The notes below the pieces were generated by a model. It was given only the letters and a program-made list of their open reading frames with translations. It had not been told where the DNA came from and made no database searches. 64,000 nucleotides of DNA from Polaromonas sp. (lineage in GTDB: Bacteria > Pseudomonadota > Gammaproteobacteria > Burkholderiales > Burkholderiaceae_C): NCBI RefSeq assembly GCF_016185115.1, contig NZ_JACPOF010000001.1:57463-121462 (forward strand), read 5' to 3'. The position numbers and the translations under genes are program-made. Below, piece after piece: positions 27,042-37,837 of the stretch (position 1 is its first letter; every line of letters starts with the position of its first letter).

Positions 27042-27947
27042 TTATTTTTTGCCGGCAGCAGGCGCAGCGCCTGCGCCAGAACTACGCATGGCCTTGAAGA
27101 AATCGGACGATGGGTCAAGCACCATCACGTCGCTCTTCTTGCTGAAGCTGGCCTTGTAGGCATCGAGGCTGCGGTAGAACTGTGCGAACTGCGCATCCTT
27201 GCCGAATGACTCGGCATAGGTGCGTGCCGCCTCGGCATCGCCCTCGCCCTTGATTTTCTGTGCGTCGCGGTAGGCGTTGGCAATGGTCACCTCGCGCTGG
27301 CGATCTGCATCAGCGCGAATTTTTTCACCTTCAGCAGCGCCTGTGGACCTGAGCTCGTTGGCCACACGCTGACGCTCTGCGACCATGCGTTTGTAGACCG
27401 AATCAGTGATCGCCTCAACATAGTCAACGCGGGTGATTCGTACATCAACGATATCCACGCCCCATGGCTTGGCACCCTGCACAGCCTGCAAGACCTCGCG
27501 CTTGACATCGGCCATCAACGCTTCGCGCTTGGCCGAGAGCAAATCCTTGACGGTACGTTTGTTGATCTCTTCCTGGAAAGCATTGCGCACGACCCGGTTC
27601 AACTGGCTGGCACCGGCTTTTTCGTCCAGGCCTACGTTACGGATGTATTCGGTAGGCTGCGTCACGCGCCAGCGCACATACCAGTCGATCACCACGCGCT
27701 GCTTTTCAAGCGTGAGCATGGCTTCAGCGTCCACGCTATCCAGCGTGAGCAGCCGCTTGTCGATGTACGACACATTCTGGAAAGGCGGCGGCAGCTTGAA
27801 GTGCAGGCCCGGCTCGGTGACCACGTCCTTGATCTGACCCAGGGCGTAGACCACACCAAACTGGCGCTGGTCAACCACAAACAGCATGGAACTGGCAAGC
27901 GCCAGGATCACCAGCAACGACGATGCGATAAATCCAACTCTGTTCAC
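27042..27947 (-). CDS. hflC: HflC, regulator of FtsH protease
   Basis: 301 residues. An N-terminal membrane anchor (about 5-25) precedes the SPFH/prohibitin domain (RQFGVVYALGQIKDVVTEPG). A long charged helical region (about 200-270, ERQRVANELRSTGAAEGEKI) follows. With HflK it forms a large periplasmic cage around FtsH and modulates degradation of membrane proteins. It starts 11 bases after hflK. Confidence 0.96.
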   Translation of the reverse strand: MNRVGFIASSLLVILALASSMLFVVDQRQFGVVYALGQIKDVVTEPGLHFKLPPPFQNVSYIDKRLLTLDSVDAEAMLTLEKQRVVIDWYVRWRVTQPTEYIRNVGLDEKAGASQLNRVVRNAFQEEINKRTVKDLLSAKREALMADVKREVLQAVQGAKPWGVDIVDVRITRVDYVEAITDSVYKRMVAERQRVANELRSTGAAEGEKIRADADRQREVTIANAYRDAQKIKGEGDAEAARTYAESFGKDAQFAQFYRSLDAYKASFSKKSDVMVLDPSSDFFKAMRSSGAGAAPAAGKK

Positions 27948-27958
27948 TTTTGTCTTCC

Positions 27959-29371
27959 TTAGCGGGTATCGCGGTCGCGTGTGCGGGCGGCATCACGGGT
28001 GCGTGCATCAACGGTCGAAGCGGGCGCAGTCGCAACCGGCGCCGCCGGCAATGTGGCGCTACCGGCGCCAGGAGTCGCTTCAGCAACCGGGCCGGCCCCC
28101 TGCCCTGTCATCTGCATGATCTTGTCCAGGGGCAGATACAGCAGGTTGGAGCCCTGGCGGGATTCAACCATCACCTTCGTGACGTTGGTATATACCTGCT
28201 GCATGGTGTCGATGTACATGCGGTCACGGGTGACCTGCGGGGCCTTCTGGTATTCAGCCAGCACGGATCGGAAACGCTGTGAATCACCCTGAGCCTGCGC
28301 CACAATACGGGCCTTGTAGGCATCAGCCTCTTCTTTCAGGCGCGAAGCAGAACCCACCGCACGGGGAATCACATCGTTGGCGTAGGCCTGGGCTTCGTTC
28401 TTGGCGCGTTCGCGCTCCTGCCCGGCTTTCAATACATCATCGAATGCGGCCTGAACCTGCTCGGGCGGACGCACACCACTTTGCTGCAGATTGATGCCCA
28501 CGACCTCGACGCCAACCTTGTAGCGGTCCAGGATGGTCTGCATCAGGGTCCGCACACGCGGCGCAATCTGGTCGCGTTCTTCCGCGAGGGCCGAGTCCAT
28601 CTTCATCTTGCCAACAACCTCACGCACCGCTGTTTCTGCGGCCTGCACCACAGCATTCGCGGGGTCCTTGCTCTCGAAAAGATAGGCACGTGCGTCATTC
28701 AGGCGGTACTGGACGGCAAACTTGATTTCAACGATGTTTTCGTCTTCGGTCAACATGGCCGATTCACGCAAGCCTGTGGCCTTGATGATGGTGTCACGCC
28801 CCACATCAACAGAACGAATCTGGGTCACCACCACCATCTCATGGCGCTGGATGGGATAAGGAAGACGCCAGTTAAAGCCTGCGCCCACCGTAGAGTTGTA
28901 CTTGCCGAACTGGGTGATAACAGCCTGCTGACCCTCCTGAACAATGAAAAAGCCGGTGCCCAGCCAGATCAGGACCGCAACACCGGCAATCAAGCCGACG
29001 CCTATGCCGGCACTTTTCATGTCCGGCTGAAAACCGCCGCCACCACTTCCACCACCGTTGCCGCCCGGGCGCGCCCGACCGGCATTTTTGTTGCCGCCAA
29101 ACAGGCCGCCCAGCTTGCGATTGAAGTCGCGCCAGAGTTCGTCCAGATCAGGCGGCCCCTGATTGGGTCCCTGGCCCTGGGGACGCTTCTCGGGTTGCGG
29201 AGGCGGCGGAGCACTGCTCTCGGGGCTTGCCTTGGGCCCGGACTCATCGCCTGCAGGTTTATCGTCGTTTCGACCCCAACGAGGATCGTTCAGATTAAAC
29301 ATGCCCAGTACGCGTTGTTTCAAACGGCCGGGGAAAGTCACCAGGGTCTGTAGCGCAGGGTTCAGATTCAT
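27959..29371 (-). CDS. hflK: HflK, regulator of FtsH protease
   Basis: 470 residues, longer than E. coli HflK because of a Pro/Gly-rich cytoplasmic N-terminus (to about 115). A membrane helix (GIGVGLIAGVAVLIWLGTGF) and the SPFH domain (VQEGQQAVITQFGKYNSTVG) follow. The C-terminal region is Ala/Thr/Pro-rich and ends in DAARTRDRDTR. It is the partner of HflC, and the two reading frames are 11 bases apart. Confidence 0.96.
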   Translation of the reverse strand: MNLNPALQTLVTFPGRLKQRVLGMFNLNDPRWGRNDDKPAGDESGPKASPESSAPPPPQPEKRPQGQGPNQGPPDLDELWRDFNRKLGGLFGGNKNAGRARPGGNGGGSGGGGFQPDMKSAGIGVGLIAGVAVLIWLGTGFFIVQEGQQAVITQFGKYNSTVGAGFNWRLPYPIQRHEMVVVTQIRSVDVGRDTIIKATGLRESAMLTEDENIVEIKFAVQYRLNDARAYLFESKDPANAVVQAAETAVREVVGKMKMDSALAEERDQIAPRVRTLMQTILDRYKVGVEVVGINLQQSGVRPPEQVQAAFDDVLKAGQERERAKNEAQAYANDVIPRAVGSASRLKEEADAYKARIVAQAQGDSQRFRSVLAEYQKAPQVTRDRMYIDTMQQVYTNVTKVMVESRQGSNLLYLPLDKIMQMTGQGAGPVAEATPGAGSATLPAAPVATAPASTVDARTRDAARTRDRDTR

Positions 29372-29426
29372 TGGTTCGAACTCGTTTTTTTCATTACTTC
29401 GCCATTGTGCCTAATTCGGCCTGTAC

Positions 29427-30581
29427 TCAGACAACGACCTCAGATGTCTCGGGGGTATCGTCCGGCGACCCCTCCGTCGCATGTTTGACAAGCAGCTGGC
29501 GCAGCAAAGGCAATCCGTCGCCGGTCTTGGCACTGACAAAAACCCTTTCCACCCGCCGTACCGCGTCAGAAAAAGCGTCCTTGAGTTCAAACATGTCACT
29601 TAGTTGCAGCGGCCAGCGCGACTTTTCAATAGCGTCGAGCTTGTTAAACACAAGAATTTGCGGAACCTCAGACGCGCCTATCTCTTCGAGCACCCGCTGA
29701 ACCTGCTCGATTTGCTCCAGATGGTTGGGATTGGCGCCATCTATGACGTGCAACAACAAATCAGCGTCCGCTGCCTCCTGGAGGGTAGCCGCAAAAGCAT
29801 CCACCAGGCCGTGCGGCAGATCACGAATAAAACCTACCGTATCGGAAAGGGACACAGAGCGCGCTGCTTCGCCGAGATAGAGCTGGCGGGTAGTGGTGTC
29901 GAGCGTGGCAAACAGCTGGTCGGCAGCATAGGCGCGCGCTTTGACCAATGCGTTAAACAACGTTGATTTCCCCGCATTCGTGTAGCCGACCAGAGAGATG
30001 GTGAAGGAGTTGCGGCGTTCACGCTGCCTGCGCTGGGTCTGCCGCTGTTTTTTGACTTTGGTCAGCCGCTCCTTGGTTCGCTTGATGGCTTCGCCGATCA
30101 TCCGCTTGTCAAGCTCTATCTGCTTTTCGCCAGGGCCACCACGAACACCAGCACCACCGGTTTGCCGCTCAAGGTGTGACCAGCGGCGGACAAGGCGTGT
30201 AGACAAATACTGGAGGCGCGCAAGTTCAACCTGAAGTTTGCCTTCGTGGCTACGCGCACGCTGGGCAAAAATTTCAAGAATCAGAAGTGTCCTGTCATTG
30301 ACAGGCAATTCAAGATGGCGCTCGAGGTTACGCTGCTGGGCCGGGCTCAACGCCTGGTCAAACAGGATTTCGCTCGCACCCAGTTGCTGGGCGAGCATCT
30401 TGATCTCGTCAGCCTTGCCACTGCCGATAAAAAGGGCTGCGTCAGGTGCCCGGCGTTTGCAGGTCACGCGATCTACCGGGTGGAGGCCTGCCGTTTCCGC
30501 CAGCAGGCCCAGTTCTTCAAGACCCTGGTCAAAATTGGGAAGCCCCAAATCGACGCCAACCAGAATGGCCCGCGGCTTCAC
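29427..30581 (-). CDS. hflX: GTPase HflX
   Basis: 384 residues. An N-terminal HflX domain with the Gly-rich linker GGAGVRGGPGEKQIELDKR is followed by a GTPase domain: G1 GYTNAGKST, G3 DTVGFI, G4 NKLD. HflX binds ribosomes and splits or rescues stalled 70S particles under heat stress. It follows hfq by 35 bases, the conserved hfq-hflX order. Confidence 0.96.
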   Translation of the reverse strand: MKPRAILVGVDLGLPNFDQGLEELGLLAETAGLHPVDRVTCKRRAPDAALFIGSGKADEIKMLAQQLGASEILFDQALSPAQQRNLERHLELPVNDRTLLILEIFAQRARSHEGKLQVELARLQYLSTRLVRRWSHLERQTGGAGVRGGPGEKQIELDKRMIGEAIKRTKERLTKVKKQRQTQRRQRERRNSFTISLVGYTNAGKSTLFNALVKARAYAADQLFATLDTTTRQLYLGEAARSVSLSDTVGFIRDLPHGLVDAFAATLQEAADADLLLHVIDGANPNHLEQIEQVQRVLEEIGASEVPQILVFNKLDAIEKSRWPLQLSDMFELKDAFSDAVRRVERVFVSAKTGDGLPLLRQLLVKHATEGSPDDTPETSEVVV

Positions 30582-30616
30582 CTGGAGTTTTCCACGACCG
30601 ACGGGTTCTCCGGAAT

Positions 30617-30868
30617 TCAGCTCGAAGGGCTTTCTTCGGAGTCAGCGGCCGCAAAATTCACGGCACGGCCGGGAACAATGGTCGAAATGGCGTGCTTGTA
30701 CACCATTTGTGTCACCGTGTTGCGCAGCAGGACGACATATTGATCGAAAGACTCGATCTGGCCCTGCAATTTAATCCCGTTAACGAGATAAATTGAAACA
30801 GGAACGTGCTCTCTACGCAGGGTATTGAGAAACGGGTCCTGGAGTAACTGACCTTTGTTATTGCTCAC
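30617..30868 (-). CDS. hfq: RNA chaperone Hfq
   Basis: 83 residues from a GTG at 30868, preceded by GGAAAA at good spacing. A TTG at 30886 would add MNTENI but has no ribosome site. The Sm1 core [20 protein letters not shown] and the Sm2 motif [11 protein letters not shown] (KH pair) are intact, and the tail is short and acidic. Hfq pairs small RNAs with mRNAs and is required in sRNA regulation. No ATG is available in frame near the expected start. Confidence 0.96.
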   Translation of the reverse strand: MSNNKGQLLQDPFLNTLRREHVPVSIYLVNGIKLQGQIESFDQYVVLLRNTVTQMVYKHAISTIVPGRAVNFAAADSEESPSS

Positions 30869-30936
30869 GATATTTTCCGTGTTCAAGAGTTGATGGAGCT
30901 TGACAATACCACAGCGATTGTTTAAAGCCTGTAGTC

Positions 30937-32280
30937 CTAGTCTGATTCCTTGTCCTTGAAGGGGTTGTGTGACGTCTTCATCTGGATGCGCATGGGCGTA
31001 CCCGTCAGGTCAAACTCCTTGCGGAAGCGGCCTTCCAGGTAGCGCTTGTACGACTCACTGACATGCTCAAGCGAGTTGCCGTGCACGATGATGATGGGAG
31101 GGTTCATGCCGCCCTGGTGGGCATAGCGTAGTTTCGGTCGAAATACACCGGACCGCTGCGGTTGCTGGAACTGAACCGCCTCAAGCAACAGACGCGTCAG
31201 CACCGGAGTGGACATCTTGCGATTGGCCGAAGCATGCGCCTGGATGATGGACTTCCAGACAGGGCCAAGGCCCTGCCGCTTGATGGCAGAGATGTGGTGG
31301 ATCGACGCAAACTTCAGGAAAGCCAGGCGGGTTTCAATGGAGCGGGCCAGGATTTCCCGCTGATATGAGTCGACGGCGTCCCACTTGTTGACCGCGAGCA
31401 CTACCGCACGTCCGCTCTCAAGGATATAACCCGCGATGTGTGCATCCTGATCCGTGACACCCTGTGTGGCGTCAAGGAGAAGCAGAACCACGTTGGAGTT
31501 CTCGATTGCTTGCAGCGTTTTGACCACCGAGAATTTCTCGATAGCCTCAAACACCTTGCCCTTGCGCCGCAAACCCGCGGTGTCAATCAGTTCAAACTTC
31601 TGCCCGTCGCGTTCAAATGGCACTGAAATCGCATCGCGCGTGGTCCCCGGCAAGTCAAACGCCACAAGGCGCTCCTCGCCCAGCCATGTATTGATCAGCG
31701 TGGACTTGCCGACGTTGGGCCGCCCGGCGACTGCAAGCCGGATGACGGACGGGTCCTGCGTTTCGGCGTCCTCGTCCCCTTCGGGAAGATCCAGCAGAGC
31801 CAACGCACTGTCGACAAGGGTTCGCATGCCCTGACCGTGCGCGGCAGAAACAGCCAGCACTTCACCGAGGCCCAGCTCAAAAAACTCCGAAAGCTGGACG
31901 CCTTCAGTCATGCCCTCTGCCTTGTTGGCCGTCAGCAGCGTGGGCTTGCCCAGTTTGCGCAGATACTTGGCAATATCATGGTCCTGAGCGTTGACTCCAG
32001 CGCGGGCATCCACAACAAATATGACCACGTCAGCCTCGGCCACAGCCTGCCTTGTCTGCTTGGCCATTTCCTTATAGATGCCACTTTGGGCATCGGGCTC
32101 GAAACCACCTGTATCAATGACGATGTACTCGTGATTGCCCAGCTTGCCATTGCCGTAATGGCGATCACGCGTGAGACCGGCAAAATCCGCGACGATGGCA
32201 TCGCGCGTCTTGGTCAAACGGTTAAAAAGCGTCGACTTGCCTACATTTGGGCGGCCCACCAGGGCGATTACGGGTTTCAT
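30937..32280 (-). CDS. der: ribosome-assembly GTPase Der (EngA)
   Basis: 447 residues with two tandem GTPase domains, each with GRPNVGKST (near residues 7 and 186), and the KH-like C-terminal domain ending in a Lys/Ser-rich tail. Der is essential for 50S subunit maturation. It is the last gene before hfq and follows bamB by 29 bases. Confidence 0.97.
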   Translation of the reverse strand: MKPVIALVGRPNVGKSTLFNRLTKTRDAIVADFAGLTRDRHYGNGKLGNHEYIVIDTGGFEPDAQSGIYKEMAKQTRQAVAEADVVIFVVDARAGVNAQDHDIAKYLRKLGKPTLLTANKAEGMTEGVQLSEFFELGLGEVLAVSAAHGQGMRTLVDSALALLDLPEGDEDAETQDPSVIRLAVAGRPNVGKSTLINTWLGEERLVAFDLPGTTRDAISVPFERDGQKFELIDTAGLRRKGKVFEAIEKFSVVKTLQAIENSNVVLLLLDATQGVTDQDAHIAGYILESGRAVVLAVNKWDAVDSYQREILARSIETRLAFLKFASIHHISAIKRQGLGPVWKSIIQAHASANRKMSTPVLTRLLLEAVQFQQPQRSGVFRPKLRYAHQGGMNPPIIIVHGNSLEHVSESYKRYLEGRFRKEFDLTGTPMRIQMKTSHNPFKDKESD

Positions 32281-32309
32281 CGATGCAATTCATGCGACCA
32301 GATCGGTCA

Positions 32310-33473
32310 TTATTCCGGAACAAAACCGTATACAGCACCATTGCGCGTCACGGCGATCAGTGCATTTCTGGCCAGTGTGGGAGGCGCCGCAATGGCAGAA
32401 CCATCAGTAGTGAGGCGATTCAGCGCAGAACCATTTTCGCGCGATAGAAGGTGTATAAAACCGGACGAATCACCGATGGCGACGGAACGCCCAATGACCA
32501 GCGGCGCAGTAAGGTGACGATAGCGCAGATTGTCCGTGGTCCAGGCACGCTCACCATCGGCTTTGCGCCACGCCAGTACAGTGCCATCGGATTCGGTGCC
32601 GAAAATAAAACGATCATCGCTCTGGACACCCTGGGAACCATTGGCTGGTTTTGTCCAGATCAGGCTTCCCCTGAGGGTGTTGACACAGCCAACACTGGCC
32701 TGGAAAGCTCTCGCGCAAACGATGTCGCCTTCGCGTCCGACCCGTCCAACCAGATCCACCAGACGTTCGACATCATTGATGCCACGTGGGGAGGCAATAG
32801 GTGCCTCCCAGCGAATGCTGCCATTCGACGGATTCAAACCCGCAAGACGACCGGCAAGACCTACAACCAGCGTATCGCCAACTGCGAGGATCACGCCGGA
32901 CTGACGCAAAACCAGGGGCTCATTGGGGCGTTGCTGGGCCCATAACTTTCGTCCGGTCTGCCCGTCAAAGGCATTGACTGACCGATCAGCAGCAAGCACG
33001 AATACGCGCCCTCCCGCCACGAACGGAGACGTGTACGCCTGCGCGTTTAACTTTTGTCGCCATATTTCTCGGCCGCCCTGTATCGCAACAACTTCGTTGG
33101 CTTGCGTGACAACGGCAGCTACAGTTCCATCGCTGCCGACACCTGCAGCGATCTGGGCGCCCACGTTGGTGCGCCAAACGTCACCGCCAGTTCTTGAATC
33201 AATGGCAGCGACAGATCCATCATTTGCCGCCACATAGACCGTTGTGCCCGTGACATTGATGTCCAGGGGGAAGGTGACAGGTCCAATCCGGCTGCTCCAC
33301 GCTTGCCTGGCAGACACAAGACCGCTGACAGCCTGCAGCGCGGCTGGCTGGGGCTTTCCGGGGCCACCATCAAAAATGGACAACATCGAACAGGCAGAGA
33401 GGGAAGCCAGCACTGCCAGAACAACCGAAGTCTGCAACGCACGGCCAAGATGCCTGGGCAAAAGGAGATTCAT
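32310..33473 (-). CDS. bamB: outer-membrane assembly lipoprotein BamB
   Basis: 387 residues with a lipoprotein signal (lipobox LSAC, Cys28) and repeated PQQ-type blades (GSVAAIDSRTGGDVWRTNVG, RSVNAFDGQTGRKLWAQQ), giving an eight-bladed propeller. BamB is a subunit of the BAM complex that folds beta-barrel proteins. Its start overlaps the stop of yfgM by four bases (ATGA), so the pair is translationally coupled. Confidence 0.95.
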   Translation of the reverse strand: MNLLLPRHLGRALQTSVVLAVLASLSACSMLSIFDGGPGKPQPAALQAVSGLVSARQAWSSRIGPVTFPLDINVTGTTVYVAANDGSVAAIDSRTGGDVWRTNVGAQIAAGVGSDGTVAAVVTQANEVVAIQGGREIWRQKLNAQAYTSPFVAGGRVFVLAADRSVNAFDGQTGRKLWAQQRPNEPLVLRQSGVILAVGDTLVVGLAGRLAGLNPSNGSIRWEAPIASPRGINDVERLVDLVGRVGREGDIVCARAFQASVGCVNTLRGSLIWTKPANGSQGVQSDDRFIFGTESDGTVLAWRKADGERAWTTDNLRYRHLTAPLVIGRSVAIGDSSGFIHLLSRENGSALNRLTTDGSAIAAPPTLARNALIAVTRNGAVYGFVPE

Positions 33474-34159
33474 TTTTTCACCTCGGAATTCGGAGCGGCA
33501 ACTGCACTATTTGCTGGGGCAGGGTCCACGCCCAGAGCGTTGAGCTTGACCTCTACGAGACGCCGGTACTCCGATCGCTCATCGAAACCTTTGTAAGCGG
33601 TCTGGTATTCCGCCTTGGCTTCGGCCTTTTTGCCCTGGGCTGCAAGGATGTCGCCTCGCCTGTCAGCAGCCAGTGCCGCAAAATCCTTTGGGAACGAACC
33701 GGATGCAAGCTTCAGAGCCTCATCATAGGCTTTCGTTTCAAAAAGGATGCCCGCCAGGCGTAACCTGGCTATGGATTGATAGCCATCGTCAGAAGCCTTG
33801 TCTGCGACCCAGGTCAAGGCAGCCCTGGAGGCATCAATATTGCCTTTGTCGTAATAGGTTTTGGCAACCAATAATCCAGCCTGACCTGCGTACACTGTGC
33901 CGCCAAATCGGTCTTTCATGTCTGCCAGTGAACGCTCCAGGCGGGCCATATCACCGGACAAAGCGGCCCGTTCAACCTCGTCATACAGGACCGTAGCCTG
34001 AGAAGCCTGACGGCCTTGCCAATACTGGTAGCCATTCCAGGCGGCAACAGCACCAAAAACGACAATCAATGCCCAGGTGATGAGGTCGCCATACTGTTTC
34101 CAGAAATGCTTGAGTTCGGCGAGCTGCTCCTGCTCCTCAAGATCGAGATGTTTTGCCAT
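33470..34159 (-). CDS. yfgM: YfgM-like ancillary SecYEG/TPR membrane protein
   Basis: 229 residues from the ATG at 34159 (MAKHLDLEEQEQLAELKHFW); the frame is open to 34348 but that part is non-homologous. A single membrane helix (about 25-43, LITWALIVVFGAVAAWNGYQ) anchors a periplasmic TPR-like domain. YfgM links the Sec translocon to periplasmic chaperones. Its position between hisS and bamB is the conserved one. Confidence 0.92.
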   Translation of the reverse strand: MAKHLDLEEQEQLAELKHFWKQYGDLITWALIVVFGAVAAWNGYQYWQGRQASQATVLYDEVERAALSGDMARLERSLADMKDRFGGTVYAGQAGLLVAKTYYDKGNIDASRAALTWVADKASDDGYQSIARLRLAGILFETKAYDEALKLASGSFPKDFAALAADRRGDILAAQGKKAEAKAEYQTAYKGFDERSEYRRLVEVKLNALGVDPAPANSAVAAPNSEVKK

Positions 34160-34239
34160 AAATGTGTTTGTAGTGCCCGGCGGCGGCGCCAGTTGAATTG
34201 TGGTGATTGTAGTTGGCTGACAGGGCTCAAAGCCCCAGT

Positions 34240-35538
34240 TCAGCTTCTCAGGACATGTGCCCAGCCCGCAGCATCGTCCAGGCGCTGCAGGGTCTGTGCT
34301 TCGGCAGAACCGGTTTTGCTGCCACGCAGGGGCTTGACTGCAACACACCCCTGTGCGAACTCATCTACCCCGAAAATAAGAGCAAACCTGGCCCCGCTGC
34401 CATCGGCCTTTTTAAACTGCGACTTCATACTGCCCATGCCATCAGCATTGGCACCTGCATGCATCTGGACACTGACACCTGCAGAACGCAACGCAGTCAG
34501 GACCCGCAGGGCTGCTGGCAGGGTTTGTGCGTCGGGAATGACAGCATAGGCATCGGGCGCCGGTATGTCGACTGTTTGGCCCTGCTCGCGTATAAGCTCA
34601 AGCACGCGCTCAACACCCAGCGCCCAGCCTACGGCCGGAGCCGCCTTGCCGCCAATCTGCTCTATCAGGTAGTCATAACGACCCCCGCCGCAAATGGTGC
34701 CCTGCGATCCAAGGCTTTCGGTCACGAACTCAAATACAGTGAGGTTGTAGTAATCCATTCCGCGCACCAACCTTGGGTTAATACGGTAGGAAATGCCGTG
34801 GGCGTCCAGGATGTCTTTCACCCGGTTGAAATGCGCCAGCGAAGCCGCGCCCAGAAAACTCATCAGCTTTGGGGCCTGCTCCAGCATGGCCTGCATCAGG
34901 GGATTCTTGCTGTCCAGTATCCGCAGGGGATTACTATGCAGCCTGCGCCTCGCCTCATCGTCCAGCACCTCATTATTGGCCTCAAGATAGGCAATGAGAG
35001 CTGCTCGGTGCTGCTTGCGCTCTTCCGGCTGACCAAGGCTGTTGAGCTCCAGCCGCACATCCTTCAGGCCCAATTCTTTCCACAAAGCGTCTGCCAGCAG
35101 TATCAGCTCTGCATCTACCTCCGCGCCAGCAAACCCGAGCGCTTCAGCGCCTATCTGGTGAAATTGCCGATACCGTCCGCGCTGCGGCCGCTCGTGGCGA
35201 AACATCGGCCCCATGTAGTACAGCCGTTTCCCGCCCTCGTACAACATGGAGTGCTCGACGACAGCCCGTACAACACCGGCGGTATTCTCCGGCCGGAGGG
35301 TCAAGGCCTCCCCGTTGAGACGGTCTTCGAAGGAGTACATCTCCTTCTCGACAATATCAGTCACTTCACCAAGGCCGCGGACGAACAGCGATGTCGGTTC
35401 AACAATGGGCGTACGGATATTTCGATAGGCGTATAGCCCCATCAGGGAACGCACCTTGCCTTCAAGCCACTCCCAACGCGCCGAATCAGGCGGCAAAATA
35501 TCATTCATGCCTTTGACGGCAGTCAATTTTTCAGCCAT
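34240..35538 (-). CDS. hisS: histidyl-tRNA synthetase
   Basis: 432 residues, class II synthetase with motif 2 [20 protein letters not shown], the histidine-binding [15 protein letters not shown] and motif 3 [11 protein letters not shown], followed by an anticodon-binding domain. It charges tRNA-His. It lies eight bases after ispG and keeps both HisRS-specific motifs, unlike hisZ at 25525. Confidence 0.97.
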   Translation of the reverse strand: MAEKLTAVKGMNDILPPDSARWEWLEGKVRSLMGLYAYRNIRTPIVEPTSLFVRGLGEVTDIVEKEMYSFEDRLNGEALTLRPENTAGVVRAVVEHSMLYEGGKRLYYMGPMFRHERPQRGRYRQFHQIGAEALGFAGAEVDAELILLADALWKELGLKDVRLELNSLGQPEERKQHRAALIAYLEANNEVLDDEARRRLHSNPLRILDSKNPLMQAMLEQAPKLMSFLGAASLAHFNRVKDILDAHGISYRINPRLVRGMDYYNLTVFEFVTESLGSQGTICGGGRYDYLIEQIGGKAAPAVGWALGVERVLELIREQGQTVDIPAPDAYAVIPDAQTLPAALRVLTALRSAGVSVQMHAGANADGMGSMKSQFKKADGSGARFALIFGVDEFAQGCVAVKPLRGSKTGSAEAQTLQRLDDAAGWAHVLRS

Positions 35539-35546
35539 GGTGTTTT

Positions 35547-36815
35547 TCAGGCGACTTCAGCAGCGGTTTGCGTACCGAAGCGCTTTTCTATGTAGTCTTC
35601 AACGATGACGCGGAAATCCCGTGCAATATTCTCGCCACGCAGCGTGACGCTTTTCTCGCCGTCAATATAAACAGGTGCAGCCGGGGCTTCACCCGAGCCA
35701 GGCAGGCTGATACCGATGTCAGCGTGCTTGCTTTCACCGGGGCCATTCACAATGCAGCCCATCACGGCTACTTTGAGCTTCTCCACGCCGGGATATCGCG
35801 TTCGCCAGACCGGCATCTGGGCCCGCAGGAAGTTGTCGATCTCCTGAGTCAACTCCTGGAAGGTGGTACTCGTCGTGCGCCCGCAACCGGGGCAGGCCGT
35901 AACACTCGGCACAAAACTCCGCAATCCCAGGGCTTGAAGTATTTCAGAGGCAATGACCACCTCCTGTGTACGAGCCTCACCCGGCTGGGGCGTCAGTGAA
36001 ACACGGATGGTGTCGCCAATGCCTTCCTGCAAAAGTACGGAAAGCGCTGCGGAAGAAGCCACAGTTCCCTTGGTTCCCATGCCAGCTTCTGTCAAACCCA
36101 GATGCAGGGCATAGTCACTACGCCTTGCGAGCTCGCGATAAACCGAAACAAGATCCTGTACCCCGCTGACCTTGCAGGACAGGATGATCTGGTCACGGTT
36201 CAAGCCCATGTCTTCAGCCAAGCGCGCAGAATCGATTGCGGACGTGACCAACGCTTCATACATTACCTGCTTCGTATCCCAGGGAGTGGGGCGCGCATTG
36301 TTTTCATCCATCAGGCTGGCAAGCAGATCCTGGTCGAGACTTCCCCAGTTCACGCCAATCCGTACAGCTTTATCCCAACGGATAGCAGCCTCTATCATCT
36401 GGCCAAACTGCTTGTCGTGCTTGTCGCCTTTGCCAACGTTGCCCGGATTGATGCGGTACTTGGACAAAGCCTGCGCACAGGCAGGATAGTCAGTCAGCAA
36501 ACGATGGCCGTTGTAATGGAAGTCTCCGATCAGGGGCACATCAATGCCCATACGATCCAGTTGCTCCCGCACATAAGGCACTGCCTGCGCAGCTTCGGGC
36601 GTGTTGACCGTCAGCCGCACCATCTCGGAGCCGGCCAGGGCCAACTCTTTAATCTGAATGGCTGTGCCAATGGCATCCACGGTGTCGGTGTTGGTCATGG
36701 ACTGCACGCGAACAGGCGCATCACCACCTACGGTCACAATGCGGCCACCCCACACAACACGCGCCTGACGGGATCGACGCACTTTCGGGTGCGCTACATC
36801 TATCGGAACTTGCAC
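35547..36815 (-). CDS. ispG: 4-hydroxy-3-methylbut-2-en-1-yl diphosphate synthase
   Basis: 422 residues. The 4Fe-4S ligands lie in [10 protein letters not shown] and [18 protein letters not shown]. The enzyme reduces MEcPP to HMBPP in the MEP isoprenoid pathway. The length matches the proteobacterial form without the plant insert. Its start shares one base with the end of the rodZ-like gene, so coupling is likely. Confidence 0.96.
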   Translation of the reverse strand: MQVPIDVAHPKVRRSRQARVVWGGRIVTVGGDAPVRVQSMTNTDTVDAIGTAIQIKELALAGSEMVRLTVNTPEAAQAVPYVREQLDRMGIDVPLIGDFHYNGHRLLTDYPACAQALSKYRINPGNVGKGDKHDKQFGQMIEAAIRWDKAVRIGVNWGSLDQDLLASLMDENNARPTPWDTKQVMYEALVTSAIDSARLAEDMGLNRDQIILSCKVSGVQDLVSVYRELARRSDYALHLGLTEAGMGTKGTVASSAALSVLLQEGIGDTIRVSLTPQPGEARTQEVVIASEILQALGLRSFVPSVTACPGCGRTTSTTFQELTQEIDNFLRAQMPVWRTRYPGVEKLKVAVMGCIVNGPGESKHADIGISLPGSGEAPAAPVYIDGEKSVTLRGENIARDFRVIVEDYIEKRFGTQTAAEVA

Positions 36816-37837
36816 TATTTCACCTCAAACCGCGCGACGTTATCCTTTGCCAGGGCACTCAAATCGAATGCCTTGCCACGTATCTGTACCTGGGTTGCAT
36901 CCGCCCTGCCGACCACGGCTGCAAGCGGCAGCGCTCCCGAAGCACCTGCGACCTCACCTGCCGCAAGTATCCGGCGAAGGACAACCTGTCCCTTGGAGTC
37001 AGTGACCTCCACCCAGGACTCGCTTTTTGCAGTGAACACCACGATGCCCGATGACGGCAATAGCGGCGCCGCAACTGCGCTTGATGGAGTGGTTGTGCCG
37101 GCGGGTGGCTGGGACAAGCTGGCGACCAATGGCCTCACAGGTTCGGACGACGCCGAGACAGCCGGAGCTGAATATGCCTGCGATGACAGCAGCGCAGATG
37201 TCACCACCGACTGCTCGGCTGAAGCTCCGGACTCTGGCTGCGCATCCGGTTTTTTGGGGGCGTCCTGCTCCCGGGCCTCCCCGACGACATTAACTTCTGC
37301 GGTTTTGACTGGAGCGCTGCTCTGGGTCGGCGATCCTGCGCCCGAAATGGTGTCCCCCATGCCGGTCCTTAGTGACGGCATCATGATGAGGACGAGTGCG
37401 GCGAGCAGAAAAGCCAGTCCCGCAAGAACGGCGGGCCTTGAAACCTGTGTCCAGGCAGAAGGTCCCGGCCCGTCACTCGGAGCACGAAATGGTGCATTGA
37501 TGCCTGCGCCCTGATAGAGCAACTTCGGACTGCTGCTCTGCGGAAGTAATTGCAGCACGGGACCTGGGTCAACTTTCAGGGTTCGGCATACGCTGGACGC
37601 CAGCGCCCGCACAAAAACGGCGTCCGGCAGGAGATCAAAGCGATCAGCCTCCAGGGCTTCAAGTTTCTTGACAGGCACCTTCAACGAAACAGCCAATGCC
37701 GCTATATGCAAACCAGCCGCTTCGCGCGCCAGTCGAAGCGCCTCCCCGGCCGACGCATGGGGCGTCGTGAAAACCACCTCACCCTCGTTCGAAGCCTCGG
37801 TCAAGACCGGGTTGCCGGCCTCCGCAGGATCACTCAT
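36815..37837 (-). CDS. rodZ: RodZ-like cytoskeletal protein (HTH_25 + DUF4115)
   Basis: 340 residues from the ATG at 37837. A cytoplasmic Xre-type HTH (about 25-90, [20 protein letters not shown]) is followed by a membrane helix near 140-160 ([20 protein letters not shown]), a Ser/Ala/Pro-rich periplasmic linker and the C-terminal DUF4115 beta domain. RodZ ties MreB to the cell wall machinery. Its start lies eight bases inside the end of pilF. Confidence 0.88.
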   Translation of the reverse strand: MSDPAEAGNPVLTEASNEGEVVFTTPHASAGEALRLAREAAGLHIAALAVSLKVPVKKLEALEADRFDLLPDAVFVRALASSVCRTLKVDPGPVLQLLPQSSSPKLLYQGAGINAPFRAPSDGPGPSAWTQVSRPAVLAGLAFLLAALVLIMMPSLRTGMGDTISGAGSPTQSSAPVKTAEVNVVGEAREQDAPKKPDAQPESGASAEQSVVTSALLSSQAYSAPAVSASSEPVRPLVASLSQPPAGTTTPSSAVAAPLLPSSGIVVFTAKSESWVEVTDSKGQVVLRRILAAGEVAGASGALPLAAVVGRADATQVQIRGKAFDLSALAKDNVARFEVK

